Positions 6,789 to 15,480 of a stretch of 23,777 nucleotides of DNA are shown here, one piece after another. The stretch lies in assembly GCA_946478965.1 (NCBI GenBank), contig CAMLDQ010000031.1, forward strand, positions 1-23,777, read 5' to 3'. A program made the position numbers and the translations under genes. Below the pieces are notes generated by a model. It was given only the letters and a program-made list of their open reading frames with translations, ran no database searches and was not told the origin of the DNA. This DNA is from an uncultured Methylobacillus sp. Lineage in GTDB: Bacteria; Pseudomonadota; Gammaproteobacteria; Burkholderiales; Methylophilaceae. The stretch's first letter is position 1. Each line of letters starts with the position of its first letter.

Positions 6789-8060
6789 CTAGAACGGCAC
6801 ACCGCGCGTCTCGCGCATCAGAAAGACCGCGCACAGGCTAATGGCCGCAGCACTCGTGATGTACCCTCCGACGTAGGCCAGCCCGCCATGCGCAACAAGC
6901 TGCTGTGCGATATAGGGTGCGCAGGAAGCGCCGAGGATACCGCCCAGGTTATACGCCGCACCGGCACCGGTATAGCGCACGCGCGCTGGAAAAAGCTCCG
7001 GCAGCAAGGCCCCCATCGGCGCATAGGTGGCCCCCATCAGGAACAGCTCCAGCGATAGCAATGCGGTGATCTGCCAGACAGAGCCGCTATCCAGCATGGG
7101 GCGCAACAGGAACCCCGACAGCAATGCCGCAAAAATCGCTGCCATCAACACCGGCCTTCGCCCGACGCGGTCGCCCAGCCAGGCCGCCAAGGGTGTCGCC
7201 GCCGCCATGAAAACAATCGCAATACACAACATACCGAGAAATTGCTGGCGCGGAATAGCAAGCGTGCCGGTACCGTAGCTCAACGCGAACACCGTTGTGA
7301 TATAGAACAGCGCGTAACACACCACCATCGCTAACGAGCCCAACAGCAAGCCACCGAGATGGTGACGCAACACCTCCTCCAATGGCGCCCTTGAGCGTTG
7401 ATCTTTCAGCACTTTGGCGAAGATGGGCGTTTCGGCGAGCCGCAGACGCACATAAAGACCGACCGCGACCAGAAAAGCGCTGGCGAGAAACGGCAGGCGC
7501 CAGCCCCAGGCACGGAATTGTGCATCATCAAGCGCGTAGGCCAGCAACAGGAAGCTTCCGGTCGCACACAGGAAGCCAACCGATGGCCCGAACTGAGGAA
7601 ACATGCCAAACCAGCCGCGCCTGCCTTGCGGCGCGTGTTCGGTTGCCAGCAAGGCCGCACCGCCCCACTCGCCGCCCAAACCGATCCCCTGACCGAAGCG
7701 CAGCAGGCAAAGCAGCGTTGGCGCGAGCCAGCCAAGACTGTCGTAACCTGGCAGCAGGCCGATCAGCATGGTCGAGACCCCCATCACAAGCAAGGATGCA
7801 ACCAGCGTCGTCTTGCGTCCGATACGATCGCCGAAATGGCCGAACAATGCCGCACCCAACGGCCGCGCCAGGAAAGCAACGCCAAACGTCAGAAACGCAT
7901 TGAGCGACTGCACGCCAGGCGCACTCTGCGGGAAGAACACCGGCCCGATCACCAGGGCCGCCGCCATGCCGTAGATATAGAAATCGTAGAACTCGATCGC
8001 CGTGCCGATAAAGCTGGCAAAGGCGATACGGGCGGACGGAGTTCTGACAGCCGCGCTCAT
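6789..8060 (-). CDS. MFS transporter, metabolite:H+ symporter (MHS) type
   Basis: A 423-residue inner-membrane carrier with about 12 hydrophobic segments. MHS-family signs are the opening IGTAIEFYDFYIYG, motif A as GHFGDRIGRKTTL after TM2, RFGQGIGLGGEWGGAALL around TM4, and the repeated motif LGDRVGRRPVL in the second half. Known members import small organic acids (shikimate, alpha-ketoglutarate, proline/betaine, citrate); the substrate cannot be told from sequence. The frame extends 24 codons further upstream inside mutL, but the ATG at 8060 overlaps the mutL stop as ATGA, which favours translational coupling and gives a family-like N-terminus. Confidence 0.85.
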   Translation of the reverse strand: MSAAVRTPSARIAFASFIGTAIEFYDFYIYGMAAALVIGPVFFPQSAPGVQSLNAFLTFGVAFLARPLGAALFGHFGDRIGRKTTLVASLLVMGVSTMLIGLLPGYDSLGWLAPTLLCLLRFGQGIGLGGEWGGAALLATEHAPQGRRGWFGMFPQFGPSVGFLCATGSFLLLAYALDDAQFRAWGWRLPFLASAFLVAVGLYVRLRLAETPIFAKVLKDQRSRAPLEEVLRHHLGGLLLGSLAMVVCYALFYITTVFALSYGTGTLAIPRQQFLGMLCIAIVFMAAATPLAAWLGDRVGRRPVLMAAIFAALLSGFLLRPMLDSGSVWQITALLSLELFLMGATYAPMGALLPELFPARVRYTGAGAAYNLGGILGASCAPYIAQQLVAHGGLAYVGGYITSAAAISLCAVFLMRETRGVPF

Positions 8061-9850
8061 TTGCCGCGCATGAACATCTTGTCGAGTTCGCCCATCGCCA
8101 CCTGGAACCAGGTCGGCCTGCCGTGGTTGCATTGGTCGGAACGCTCGGTGGCCTCCATGTCGCGCAGCAATGCATTCATTTCCGGAATGGTGAGGCTGCG
8201 GTTTGCACGGACGGCGGCATGGCAGGCCATCGTGGCGAGCATTTCGTTGCGTCGCTCGGTCAGCACACGACTACCGCCGTATTCGCGAATGTCGGCAAGC
8301 ACGGCACGTGCCAGCACGACCGCATCGGCATCGGCCAGCATGGCCGGGATGGCACGCACGGCCAATGTCGTGGGTGAAAGCGCGGCCATGTCGAAGCCGA
8401 GCTCATGCAGGACGCCTTGCTGCTCCTCTACCGTTGAAACCTCCAATCGGTCAGCATTGAAGCTGACCGGTAACAGTAACGGTTGCGTGGCAACGGTACG
8501 GGTGTCCAGCGCCAGTTTGAGGCGTTCATACATGATGCGCTCATGCGCGGCATGCATATCCACCACAACCAGGCCTTGCCGGTTCTGTGCCAGCACATAG
8601 ACGCCGTGCAACTGGGCCATGGCGAATCCCAGCGGGAACTCTTGCCCCTCTTCCCGAGCATCTTCAGCACGTATCCGGCTGGCGAGTGGCGGCATCGGGG
8701 TTTCAGCAGAGTGGGAAGAGGCATTCCCGAACAGGGTCTCGTAGAAGCCCAGGCTTTCGGATGTCCGTAACGGGATCTGCGGCTGGTATGGCTGCGAAAC
8801 ATACTCTGCACGCGTGTTGTCGGCCCAGGAGGCCGTTGGGGCCGAATCAATCTCCTGGCTTGCCGCAGCCGGCGCGGCGAGCGCCTTGTGCAAGACATGA
8901 AAAATGAAACGATGGATGGCTTGTCCATCGCGGAACCGCACTTCGGTCTTGGTCGGATGCACATTGACATCGACCAGCGTAGGATCGATCTCGAGAAAGA
9001 GCACGAAGGCCGGGTGGCGCTCGTGATGCAGGACATCCTGATACGCCTGACGGATGGCATGCGCAACCAGTTTGTCCCGGACAAAACGACCGTTAACGTA
9101 GAAATATTGGGTATCGCGCGAAAGTTTGGAGTATGCCGGCTTTGCCGCCATGCCCCACAATCGCAGCCCGGCGGCTGATTCATCCAGCATCAAGGCATGT
9201 TCGGCAAAGTCCGCACCCAGCATTTCGGAAAAACGTTTGCGTGGCTCCCCGGCCGTCATGCGCCATTGCGCACGGGCATTGTGTTGCAGCATGAACCCGA
9301 TATCGGGTCGCGACAAGGCAATGCGCCTGAAGGCCTCCTCGCAGTGACCGTATTCGGTATTTTCAGTTTTCAGGAATTTGCGCCGGGCCGGCGTATTGAA
9401 GTAAAGATCGTTGACCTCGACCACGGTGCCTGCGTCCAGCGCTGCCGGCTCCGCCGGAATTAAAGTGGCGCCTTCAGAAGCAATGCGCCAGGCATGTCGC
9501 TCATTGGCGGCGCGACTGACGATGCTGGTGCGCGACACGGAAGCGATGCTGGCCAGCGCCTCACCGCGGAATCCCAGGCTGGCAACCTGCTCCAGATCAT
9601 CCAGGCTGGCAATCTTGCTGGTGGCATGGCGCGCCAGTGCCAGAGGCAATTCCTGCGAGGCAATGCCGACTCCATTGTCGGCAACCCGCAACTGCTTGAT
9701 GCCACCCTGCTGCAGATATACCGAAATGCTGTCCGCACCGGCGTCCAGGCTGTTTTCGAGCAGTTCCTTGAGCGCCGAGGCGGGGCGTTCGACCACCTCT
9801 CCTGCCGCAATCTGGCTGATGAGGTGGTCGGGTAAAAGCTGGATCGTCAT
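8057..9850 (-). CDS. mutL: DNA mismatch repair protein MutL
   Basis: A 597-residue MutL homologue that couples MutS mismatch recognition to strand incision. The N-terminal GHKL ATPase shows ISQIAAGEVVERPASALKEL and ENSLDAGAD (E29, N33), DNGVGI, and GFRGEAL. A variable linker (about 335-400) leads to the C-terminal dimerisation domain with DMHAAHERIMYE (about 431-442), ACHAA (about 541-545) and CNHGRP (about 574-579). These match the metal-binding motifs of MutL proteins with their own endonuclease, except that Met replaces Gln in DQHA. No mutH is seen here. Only a weak GGGG precedes the ATG. Confidence 0.95.
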   Translation of the reverse strand: MTIQLLPDHLISQIAAGEVVERPASALKELLENSLDAGADSISVYLQQGGIKQLRVADNGVGIASQELPLALARHATSKIASLDDLEQVASLGFRGEALASIASVSRTSIVSRAANERHAWRIASEGATLIPAEPAALDAGTVVEVNDLYFNTPARRKFLKTENTEYGHCEEAFRRIALSRPDIGFMLQHNARAQWRMTAGEPRKRFSEMLGADFAEHALMLDESAAGLRLWGMAAKPAYSKLSRDTQYFYVNGRFVRDKLVAHAIRQAYQDVLHHERHPAFVLFLEIDPTLVDVNVHPTKTEVRFRDGQAIHRFIFHVLHKALAAPAAASQEIDSAPTASWADNTRAEYVSQPYQPQIPLRTSESLGFYETLFGNASSHSAETPMPPLASRIRAEDAREEGQEFPLGFAMAQLHGVYVLAQNRQGLVVVDMHAAHERIMYERLKLALDTRTVATQPLLLPVSFNADRLEVSTVEEQQGVLHELGFDMAALSPTTLAVRAIPAMLADADAVVLARAVLADIREYGGSRVLTERRNEMLATMACHAAVRANRSLTIPEMNALLRDMEATERSDQCNHGRPTWFQVAMGELDKMFMRGK

Positions 9851-9907
9851 GAAAACCCCGAAAATGACAGTATCGGCATTTTAACGTGAAGCGGCCACCG
9901 CCGCCGG

Positions 9908-9945
9908 AAATGAAAAATGCCGTCACCCAGATGGATGACGGCATT
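9908..9945 (-). terminator. Rho-independent terminator after hps
   Basis: Read leftward, a perfect 10-bp stem AATGCCGTCA / TGACGGCATT (9945-9936 and 9925-9916) with a 10-base loop is followed by a T-rich run TTTTTCATTT. It starts 46 bases after the hps stop codon and separates hps from mutL. Confidence 0.85.
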
Positions 9946-9990
9946 CTGCCTGCCTTGTGTGTCCCGCCTTGTGCCGACGGGAAAAGGCTT

Positions 9991-10686
9991 TTAGGCGAAC
10001 AGCTTCTTCAGCCAGCCAAACACGCCGCCGCCGGCACCTTCGCCGCTGGCGGAATCCACCAGTTCGCGAATTTCGCGGGCAGCCACGTCGGGGGCCTTGG
10101 AGCCGGTGATCGCGCCGCCAACGACGACGATGCTCGGACCCGCTTCAACCACTTGCTTCACGGTTGCTTGCTTGATGCCGCCGGCCACGGAAATCTTCAC
10201 GTTGAGACCAAGGCCCACCAGGGCGGAAAGGTCGGCAAACGGGGTTTGACCGGCCAGTTGCTGGTCGATACCGGTGTGGATGCCGATGATGTGCGCGCCA
10301 ACCTTGACGGCTTCCTGGGCACGTGCAGCCTTGTCGGTCACGTTGATCAGGTCGACCTGGGCTTGCTTGCCATAAGCATTGGCAACATCGACCACACCCT
10401 TGATGGTGCCGATATCGGCAGTACCCAGCACGGTGGTGATGTCAGCGCCAGCCTTGAAGAACGGCTCGGCTTCGTAGTAGCCGGCATCCATGGTCTTCAG
10501 GTCGGCGAAGATCAGCTTGTCGGGATGCTGCGCACGGATTGCCTTGACGATGGCAATACCATTCACCTTCAAGCAGGGGGTACCGATTTCGATGATGTCC
10601 ACATAAGGCGCCGCTTGACGAGCGAGTGCCAGGGTTTGTTCATAATCAAGAGAATCCAATGCTACCTGAATCAATGGTTTCGCCAC
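9991..10686 (-). CDS. hps: 3-hexulose-6-phosphate synthase with C-terminal tail
   Basis: A 231-residue (beta/alpha)8 enzyme of the OMP decarboxylase superfamily. It condenses formaldehyde with ribulose 5-phosphate to D-arabino-3-hexulose 6-phosphate, the first RuMP-cycle step, in the cytosol. Residues typical of the family are IEIGTP (E33), FADLKTMDAG (D62, K64, D67), GIHTGID (H137) and VAGGI. The start is GTG, supported by GGAGG (10694-10698) seven bases upstream. The usual length is about 207-215; here residues 212-231 add a Ser/Gly-rich linker and the amphipathic end VFGWLKKLFA. The partner isomerase gene (hpi/phi) is not in the window. It lies 113 bases downstream of the efflux operon and has its own terminator. 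Confidence 0.95.
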   Translation of the reverse strand: MAKPLIQVALDSLDYEQTLALARQAAPYVDIIEIGTPCLKVNGIAIVKAIRAQHPDKLIFADLKTMDAGYYEAEPFFKAGADITTVLGTADIGTIKGVVDVANAYGKQAQVDLINVTDKAARAQEAVKVGAHIIGIHTGIDQQLAGQTPFADLSALVGLGLNVKISVAGGIKQATVKQVVEAGPSIVVVGGAITGSKAPDVAAREIRELVDSASGEGAGGGVFGWLKKLFA

Positions 10687-10691
10687 GATAA

Positions 10692-10698
10692 GTCCTCC
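10692..10698 (-). promoter_or_regulatory. Strong ribosome binding site of hps (fixes the GTG start)
   Basis: Reading leftward GGAGGAC covers 10698-10692, with the GGAGG core seven bases ahead of the GTG at 10686-10684. It is the best Shine-Dalgarno in the window, consistent with high expression, and it decides the non-ATG start. Confidence 0.8.
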
Positions 10699-10753
10699 GA
10701 GTTTAATTATGCAGGGTTATGATTTGTTGCGAGTTTTATTTCGTGCGGGCTCA

Positions 10754-10784
10754 ATGATACATTTATTTCAGGGATTTTAGGCAA
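10754..10784 (-). promoter_or_regulatory. Possible hps promoter
   Basis: In the 113-base gap between the permease gene and hps, TTGCCT (10784-10779) and TATCAT (10759-10754, 5 of 6, preceded by TG) are separated by 19 bases, a poor spacing. The leader would be about 60 bases. It is the best candidate visible but weak for a gene usually highly expressed. Confidence 0.3.
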
Positions 10785-10799
10785 GAACTTTTGTTGCCG

Positions 10800-12020
10800 T
10801 CACTGGTAGCGCAAGGCCTCGATCGGGCGCAGCTTTGCGGCTTGATGCGCAGGGTAATATCCAAAGAAAATTCCGACACAGGCCGCCACGGCAAATCCGA
10901 GCCCGATGGAAGCGAATGTAATCACCACCGGCGTCTGCGTCACCCGGTTGACCAGCAGTGCCGCACCAACACCGAGCGCGACGCCGACCATGCAGCCGGC
11001 AATCGAGATGCTGACCGCCTCCAGCAGGAACTGCAGCAGGATATCCTGCCGGCGCGCACCGATGGCCATGCGGATGCCGATCTCGCGCGTACGCTCGGTG
11101 ACGGAGACCAGCATGATGTTCATGATGCCGACGCCGCCGACCACCAGGGAAATGGAGGCAATGGCGCCCAGCAGCAGCGACATCAGCTTGGCGGTCTGGG
11201 CGGCGGTCTCCGCCATGGCGGTGATGTTGCGTACGGTGAAATCGTCATCCCCTCCCTCGCGTATCCGGTGTCGCTGACGCAGCAAAGCATTCATTTCCTG
11301 TTCCGCCTGCGGCATCGCTTCGGCCGACTGCGCCTGCACAAGCATATGCCGCACGGTATTCTGGAACTGTTGCCCGAATAATTGCCGCTGCGCGGTACGC
11401 ACCGGCACCAGCACGGTGTCGTCCTGATCCCTCCCGTCCAGCGCCTGCCCTTTCGCTGCCAATATCCCGACGACGATGAATGGGCTCTGCTTGATGCGTA
11501 TGGTCTTGCCGATGGGGTCCTCGTCGCCGAACAGGTTTTGCACGACCGTTTCGCCCAGCACGGCGATGCGCGTCGCCGAGCGCACGTCGGAATCCGAAAT
11601 CCATTCGCCTTCCGCCAGATGCCATCCCGCCACCCCCAAATAATCCGGAGTGACGCCGGAAATGCCGGTGCTCCAGTTGTTCGAACCGTAGATCACTTGC
11701 GCCGTGCCAGAAGCAACCGGTGCGGCCGCAGCAATGCCGGGCAGTTCGGCAATCGCCTTGGCATCATCGAGCGTTAACGTCGGCGCCGCGCCGCCGCCCA
11801 TGCGCACGCCGCCCGAAGTCATCGAGCCGGACAGCACGATGAAGAGGTTGCTGCCCATGGAAGCAATCGACTGGTTCACCGAGTATTGCACCCCCTGTCC
11901 GATCGCCAGCATCAGGATGACCGCCCCCACGCCGATCACCATGCCCAGCATGGTAAGGAAGGTACGCATGCGGTTGGCGCCCATCGCGTGCCATGCCTCG
12001 CCCAGCATCGCGCCTAGCAT
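10800..12020 (-). CDS. MacB-like ABC transporter permease
   Basis: A 406-residue inner-membrane protein of the MacB/FtsX permease family. It has one N-terminal membrane segment (about 20-42, FLTMLGMVIGVGAVILML), a periplasmic domain of about 230 residues, and three C-terminal segments including the conserved LLLGAIASISLVVGGVGIMNIMLVSVTERTREIGIRM region (about 283-320, cited in part) and the ending AAKLRPIEALRYQ. Such permeases act as mechanotransmitters in tripartite efflux, driven by the ATPase encoded just upstream. The ATG at 12020 overlaps the ATPase stop by 7 bases. In E. coli MacB the ATPase and permease are fused; here they are separate. Confidence 0.92.
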   Translation of the reverse strand: MLGAMLGEAWHAMGANRMRTFLTMLGMVIGVGAVILMLAIGQGVQYSVNQSIASMGSNLFIVLSGSMTSGGVRMGGGAAPTLTLDDAKAIAELPGIAAAAPVASGTAQVIYGSNNWSTGISGVTPDYLGVAGWHLAEGEWISDSDVRSATRIAVLGETVVQNLFGDEDPIGKTIRIKQSPFIVVGILAAKGQALDGRDQDDTVLVPVRTAQRQLFGQQFQNTVRHMLVQAQSAEAMPQAEQEMNALLRQRHRIREGGDDDFTVRNITAMAETAAQTAKLMSLLLGAIASISLVVGGVGIMNIMLVSVTERTREIGIRMAIGARRQDILLQFLLEAVSISIAGCMVGVALGVGAALLVNRVTQTPVVITFASIGLGFAVAACVGIFFGYYPAHQAAKLRPIEALRYQ

Positions 12021-12730
12021 GCCGCAACCTCATGCGCCGCTTCGACGCCGCCGTCGTGGACGATATGGCCATCGACAAACCGTACGAGCCTTTTTGCATA
12101 GGCGGCGATATCCGGCTCGTGCGTGACCAGCACGATGGTAATGCCGTCACGTGCGTTGAGCTCAGTGAAAATGTCCATGATTTCCTGGCTGGTGTGCGTA
12201 TCGAGGTTGCCGGTCGGCTCGTCAGCCAGAATAAGGCTGGGCTCGCCGGCCAGCGCACGGGCAATGGCGACGCGCTGTTGCTGTCCGCCCGAGATCTGGT
12301 TCGGTAGCGATTTGTAGTACTTTCCCAAACCCATGCGGTCGAGGTAATGCCGTGCCTTATCGAGACGTTCGGCCCTTCCCATGCGCGCATACAACAGCGG
12401 CAGGGCAACGTTGGTTTCCAGATCGGCGCGGGAGAGCAAATTGAATCCCTGGAACACGAAACCAATCACCTTGTTACGCAGTGCCGCCAGCGCATTATCG
12501 TCCAGCATTCCAATATTCTGCCCGTTGAGCAGGTAGTCGCCCGACGTGGGTACGTCCAGGCAGCCGAGAATATTCATGAAGGTCGACTTCCCCGAACCGG
12601 ACGGCCCCATGATGGCAACGAATTCGCCTGCGTCGATGCCGAGCGAAATGTCGTGCAATACGGGAACCGGGCCTGCTACGGTTTCGTACTGCTTGTGCAG
12701 GTGGCTGATGTTGATCAGCGGTGTTGCCAT
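12014..12730 (-). CDS. MacB-like ABC transporter ATP-binding protein
   Basis: A 238-residue ABC ATPase of the MacB/LolD/FtsE group that powers the adjacent permease on the cytosolic side. Walker A is GPSGSGKST (about 42-50), the Q-loop is FVFQGFNLL, the signature is ISGGQQQR (about 144-151), Walker B is [12 protein letters not shown] and the H-loop is VTHEPD. The ATG overlaps the stop codon of the adaptor gene as ATGA, indicating coupled translation in the operon. LolD is a possible confusion from the domain alone, but the MacA-like and TolC-like neighbours argue for efflux. Confidence 0.93.
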   Translation of the reverse strand: MATPLINISHLHKQYETVAGPVPVLHDISLGIDAGEFVAIMGPSGSGKSTFMNILGCLDVPTSGDYLLNGQNIGMLDDNALAALRNKVIGFVFQGFNLLSRADLETNVALPLLYARMGRAERLDKARHYLDRMGLGKYYKSLPNQISGGQQQRVAIARALAGEPSLILADEPTGNLDTHTSQEIMDIFTELNARDGITIVLVTHEPDIAAYAKRLVRFVDGHIVHDGGVEAAHEVAAC

Positions 12731-13893
12731 CAGAACATCCTCATGCGAACGCTGGGCGCGCCCGATGTGGCACGCCCTTCTGCACTGGCATTGCCCACAA
12801 TGACGGGGTCGCCGACCTTGAGCCCGCCCGAAACAACGGCGGTGTAACGGTTGTCGGTTGCCCCCAGGGTGACACGTACCGGCACGGGTTTGCCATCGCG
12901 CAACACATAGACCGTGCGTTCGCTGTCGCCGCGCTTGTGCAATGGCGGCCCCTCGCCGCTTTCCGCTGTCGGTCTGAAGCGCAATGCCGCGTTGGGCACG
13001 CGCAGCACCTCCGGCTGCTCCGCCAGGATGACGTTGACATACGAGGTCATGCCCGGCAGCAGCAGCTGATCGGGATTGTCAACCGCCAGCACCACGTCGT
13101 AGGTCACCACATTCTGCTGGATGGTGGGATTAAGCCGTACCTGTTCGACCAAGGCGGGGAATTTGCGCGACGGATAGGCATCAACACTGAACGTCGCACG
13201 CTGCCCCACCCGAATCTGCCCCACGTCCGCCTCGGCAAAGCTTGAATGGATCTGCATCTTGGACAAATCCTGGGCAATCTTGAACAGTTCCGGGGTCTGG
13301 AAGCTCGCCGCCACGGTCTGGCCGATATCCACCTGCCGGGCAACGACCACTCCGGAAACCGGCGAGCGGATGATGGTGTAATTCAGGTTGGCGCGATCGC
13401 GCGCCAATTGCGCCTGCGCCTGCCCCATCTGCGCCTCTGCGGATTTGCGCGCCTGCACCGCCTGATCGAGTTCGAGCCGCGACACGTACTCCTTGTCGAA
13501 CAGGCTCTGCATTCTGGTTTCGTTGGCGCGGGCGAGATCCAGGGTTGCCTGCACGTTTCTGACATTGGCTTCGCTTTGTCTCACCTGCGCCGCATAAATG
13601 GCATCGTCCAGTTGCAGCAGGACCTGCCCCTTCTTGACCTTCTGGTTGAAGTCCGCATACAGCTTTTTCACCGTCCCGGACACCTGGGTACCGACGCTGA
13701 CCAGCGTTACCGGGTTGAGTGTCCCGTTCGCCGAAACCATCTGCACCATCTCCCCCCGATCGACAGGCGCTGTGCGGTAAGCCGACTCCGTTGCCTGCTC
13801 GGCACGCTGGTAACGTAGATAGCCGCCGACAGCGGCAGCCAGGAGCAAAGCAAGCAGCACCCATCGATTGAAAATCCATCTGGAGAGTTTCAT
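12730..13893 (-). CDS. MacA-like periplasmic adaptor (membrane fusion protein)
   Basis: A 387-residue RND/ABC-type adaptor with an N-terminal membrane anchor (about 10-25, WVLLALLLAAAVGGYL). The split lipoyl domain half VSVGTQVSGTVKKLY is followed by a long alpha-helical hairpin (about 100-165, heptad-like, rich in Ala/Gln/Glu). The second half contains IRSPVSGVVVARQVDIGQTV, then beta-barrel and membrane-proximal domains ending GLKVGDPVIVGN. It should bridge the MacB-like permease and the TolC-like channel in the periplasm. It starts 2 bases after the outer-membrane gene stop and overlaps the ATPase start. Confidence 0.93.
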   Translation of the reverse strand: MKLSRWIFNRWVLLALLLAAAVGGYLRYQRAEQATESAYRTAPVDRGEMVQMVSANGTLNPVTLVSVGTQVSGTVKKLYADFNQKVKKGQVLLQLDDAIYAAQVRQSEANVRNVQATLDLARANETRMQSLFDKEYVSRLELDQAVQARKSAEAQMGQAQAQLARDRANLNYTIIRSPVSGVVVARQVDIGQTVAASFQTPELFKIAQDLSKMQIHSSFAEADVGQIRVGQRATFSVDAYPSRKFPALVEQVRLNPTIQQNVVTYDVVLAVDNPDQLLLPGMTSYVNVILAEQPEVLRVPNAALRFRPTAESGEGPPLHKRGDSERTVYVLRDGKPVPVRVTLGATDNRYTAVVSGGLKVGDPVIVGNASAEGRATSGAPSVRMRMF

Positions 13894-13895
13894 TG

Positions 13896-15305
13896 TTATC
13901 TTTCTGGCGGAAGAGGAAGGGAAGACGTATCCGCCTGCACATCATCCAGCTGCCCCATGGCATAAGCGAGGCTGGCACGCGCGATATTCCAGTTGAACCT
14001 GGCCTGGATGCGCTGCGCACGTGCGCTCGCCAGCGCGGATTGCGCCGTCAGCACATCGATGATGTTGCCGACTCCGGCCTTGTAGCGGCCCAATGCGACT
14101 TCGGCATTCTGCGTGGCACTGGTGACGAGATCCGCGCTGGTCTGCACCGACTGCGTTTCCGTCTGCAGGCTCTGGTAGGCCGTCCACACGTCGAGCGCAA
14201 TCTGCAGGGAAACCTCGTCGCGCGCCGCCTGCTTCGCGTCGACAAGCGCCTTCGCCGAGCGGATGTTATAGGTATTGGAAAAACCGGTGAACAACGGAAT
14301 GGTCACGTTCAGGCCAATCGCTCCGCTGCGGCTGGCATCGGCAAACTGGCGATCCTGGTAGCCCAGATCGGTGGTTAACGAAATGCTCGGTTTGCCGGCC
14401 GCCTGGGCCACGGCAATATTGGCGCGTGCCGCGGCCACCTGTGCTTCAGCCGCCGCCAGATCGGGACGATGCCGGCGCGCATCCGCGACAAGATCGCTGA
14501 TATTCGCCTGAAACTGTCCATAGGACGAAACTTCTGTCACTGACTGCAAGGTGTAGGGCTTGTCCGCATCCAGGCCCATCAGATTCGCCAGTATGCCGCG
14601 CGCGGTTCTCAAGTCGCCTTCCGCACGAATCCGGGTGAGCACGGCCTGTGAGTATGCGGTCTGCGCCTGCAACCGGTCGGCCGGCGTCCCCACGCCGACC
14701 TCGTAGCGCGCCACGGCCGCATCCAGACTGGTCTTGCTGGTTTGCTCCGCCTGCAGGGCAGACTCCACTGCCGCCTGCGCGGCGTTCACCTGGTAATAGC
14801 TCTGGATTGCCGAGAAAAACAACCCCTGCACGACACTGTCCTGCGTTGCGCTGGCAGCACGGAACAGCTGGCGGGCATTTTCCAGCGCCGCATCGCGCCC
14901 GCCGAAGTCGTATAAAAGATAGGAAAGCCTGGCCGAAGCGGACAGCTGATTGTATGCATTATCCGTTGCCGAGCCGCTGACCCAGTTGCGTCCGGCATCG
15001 CCGGCGACACCCACGCTCGGCAGGTATGGCGCCTGGGCCACGCCCACCTGCGCCGCCTGGTAACGCGCATTGGCCCAGGCTTCGGCGCTCTTCGGGTTGC
15101 GGCACAGTGCACGGTCGACCACGTCGGCAATGGAAAGCGCGGCAGCAATATCCTGCTTCGCGCACGGCTCCGCCGCGGCCGGACGCACCGATCCTGTCAC
15201 CGTTGGTGGAGCCAGATTTGCAGTGTCGAAAGGATCGTTCCAGTCACGCGCAACGGCATGCATGCAGATCAGCAACAGACCAAGGGCAGCAGCAATTCGG
15301 GGCAT
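13896..15305 (-). CDS. TolC-family outer membrane efflux protein
   Basis: A 469-residue protein with a signal peptide (hydrophobic AAALGLLLICMHAVA, cleavage probably after about residue 19) and the duplicated outer membrane efflux repeat: long Ala/Gln-rich helices with VGVGTPADRLQAQTAYSQA in the first half and YKAGVGNIIDVLTAQSALA in the second. It forms the outer-membrane channel for the MacA/MacB-like pump encoded downstream. No strong Shine-Dalgarno or clear promoter is visible in the 175-base gap before it, which it shares with the divergent desaturase gene. Export substrate (macrolide-like compound, peptide, siderophore or other) cannot be inferred. Confidence 0.92.
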   Translation of the reverse strand: MPRIAAALGLLLICMHAVARDWNDPFDTANLAPPTVTGSVRPAAAEPCAKQDIAAALSIADVVDRALCRNPKSAEAWANARYQAAQVGVAQAPYLPSVGVAGDAGRNWVSGSATDNAYNQLSASARLSYLLYDFGGRDAALENARQLFRAASATQDSVVQGLFFSAIQSYYQVNAAQAAVESALQAEQTSKTSLDAAVARYEVGVGTPADRLQAQTAYSQAVLTRIRAEGDLRTARGILANLMGLDADKPYTLQSVTEVSSYGQFQANISDLVADARRHRPDLAAAEAQVAAARANIAVAQAAGKPSISLTTDLGYQDRQFADASRSGAIGLNVTIPLFTGFSNTYNIRSAKALVDAKQAARDEVSLQIALDVWTAYQSLQTETQSVQTSADLVTSATQNAEVALGRYKAGVGNIIDVLTAQSALASARAQRIQARFNWNIARASLAYAMGQLDDVQADTSSLPLPPER

Positions 15306-15480
15306 GTTCGTCTTATTATCAGAGTGATTGGGAGCTATGACCGCGCTGGAATGAAATCTATCCCTGCTCGTTCAATAATGCATCCGATTGCATGCGCGCG
15401 ATTTCCTCTTGCGCCACTATGCGCCTATACTGGTCCAATACTGCAACATGCTTTGCATTGCCTTCCATTAGGAGTCACTC

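Noticed and set aside
7398..8600. A 400-codon rightward open frame across the MFS gene and the end of mutL
   Set aside because: Its product is low-complexity (rich in Arg/Gln/Ser/Thr), it crosses two convincing genes on the other strand, and it has no ribosome site that stands out.
10780..10798. Hairpin GGCAA/TTGCC after the permease gene as a terminator
   Set aside because: The stem is only 5 bp and no T-tract follows on either strand.
12014..13893. LolCDE-type lipoprotein export instead of efflux
   Set aside because: A membrane fusion protein and a TolC-family channel are in the same operon, which fits a tripartite efflux pump and not Lol.
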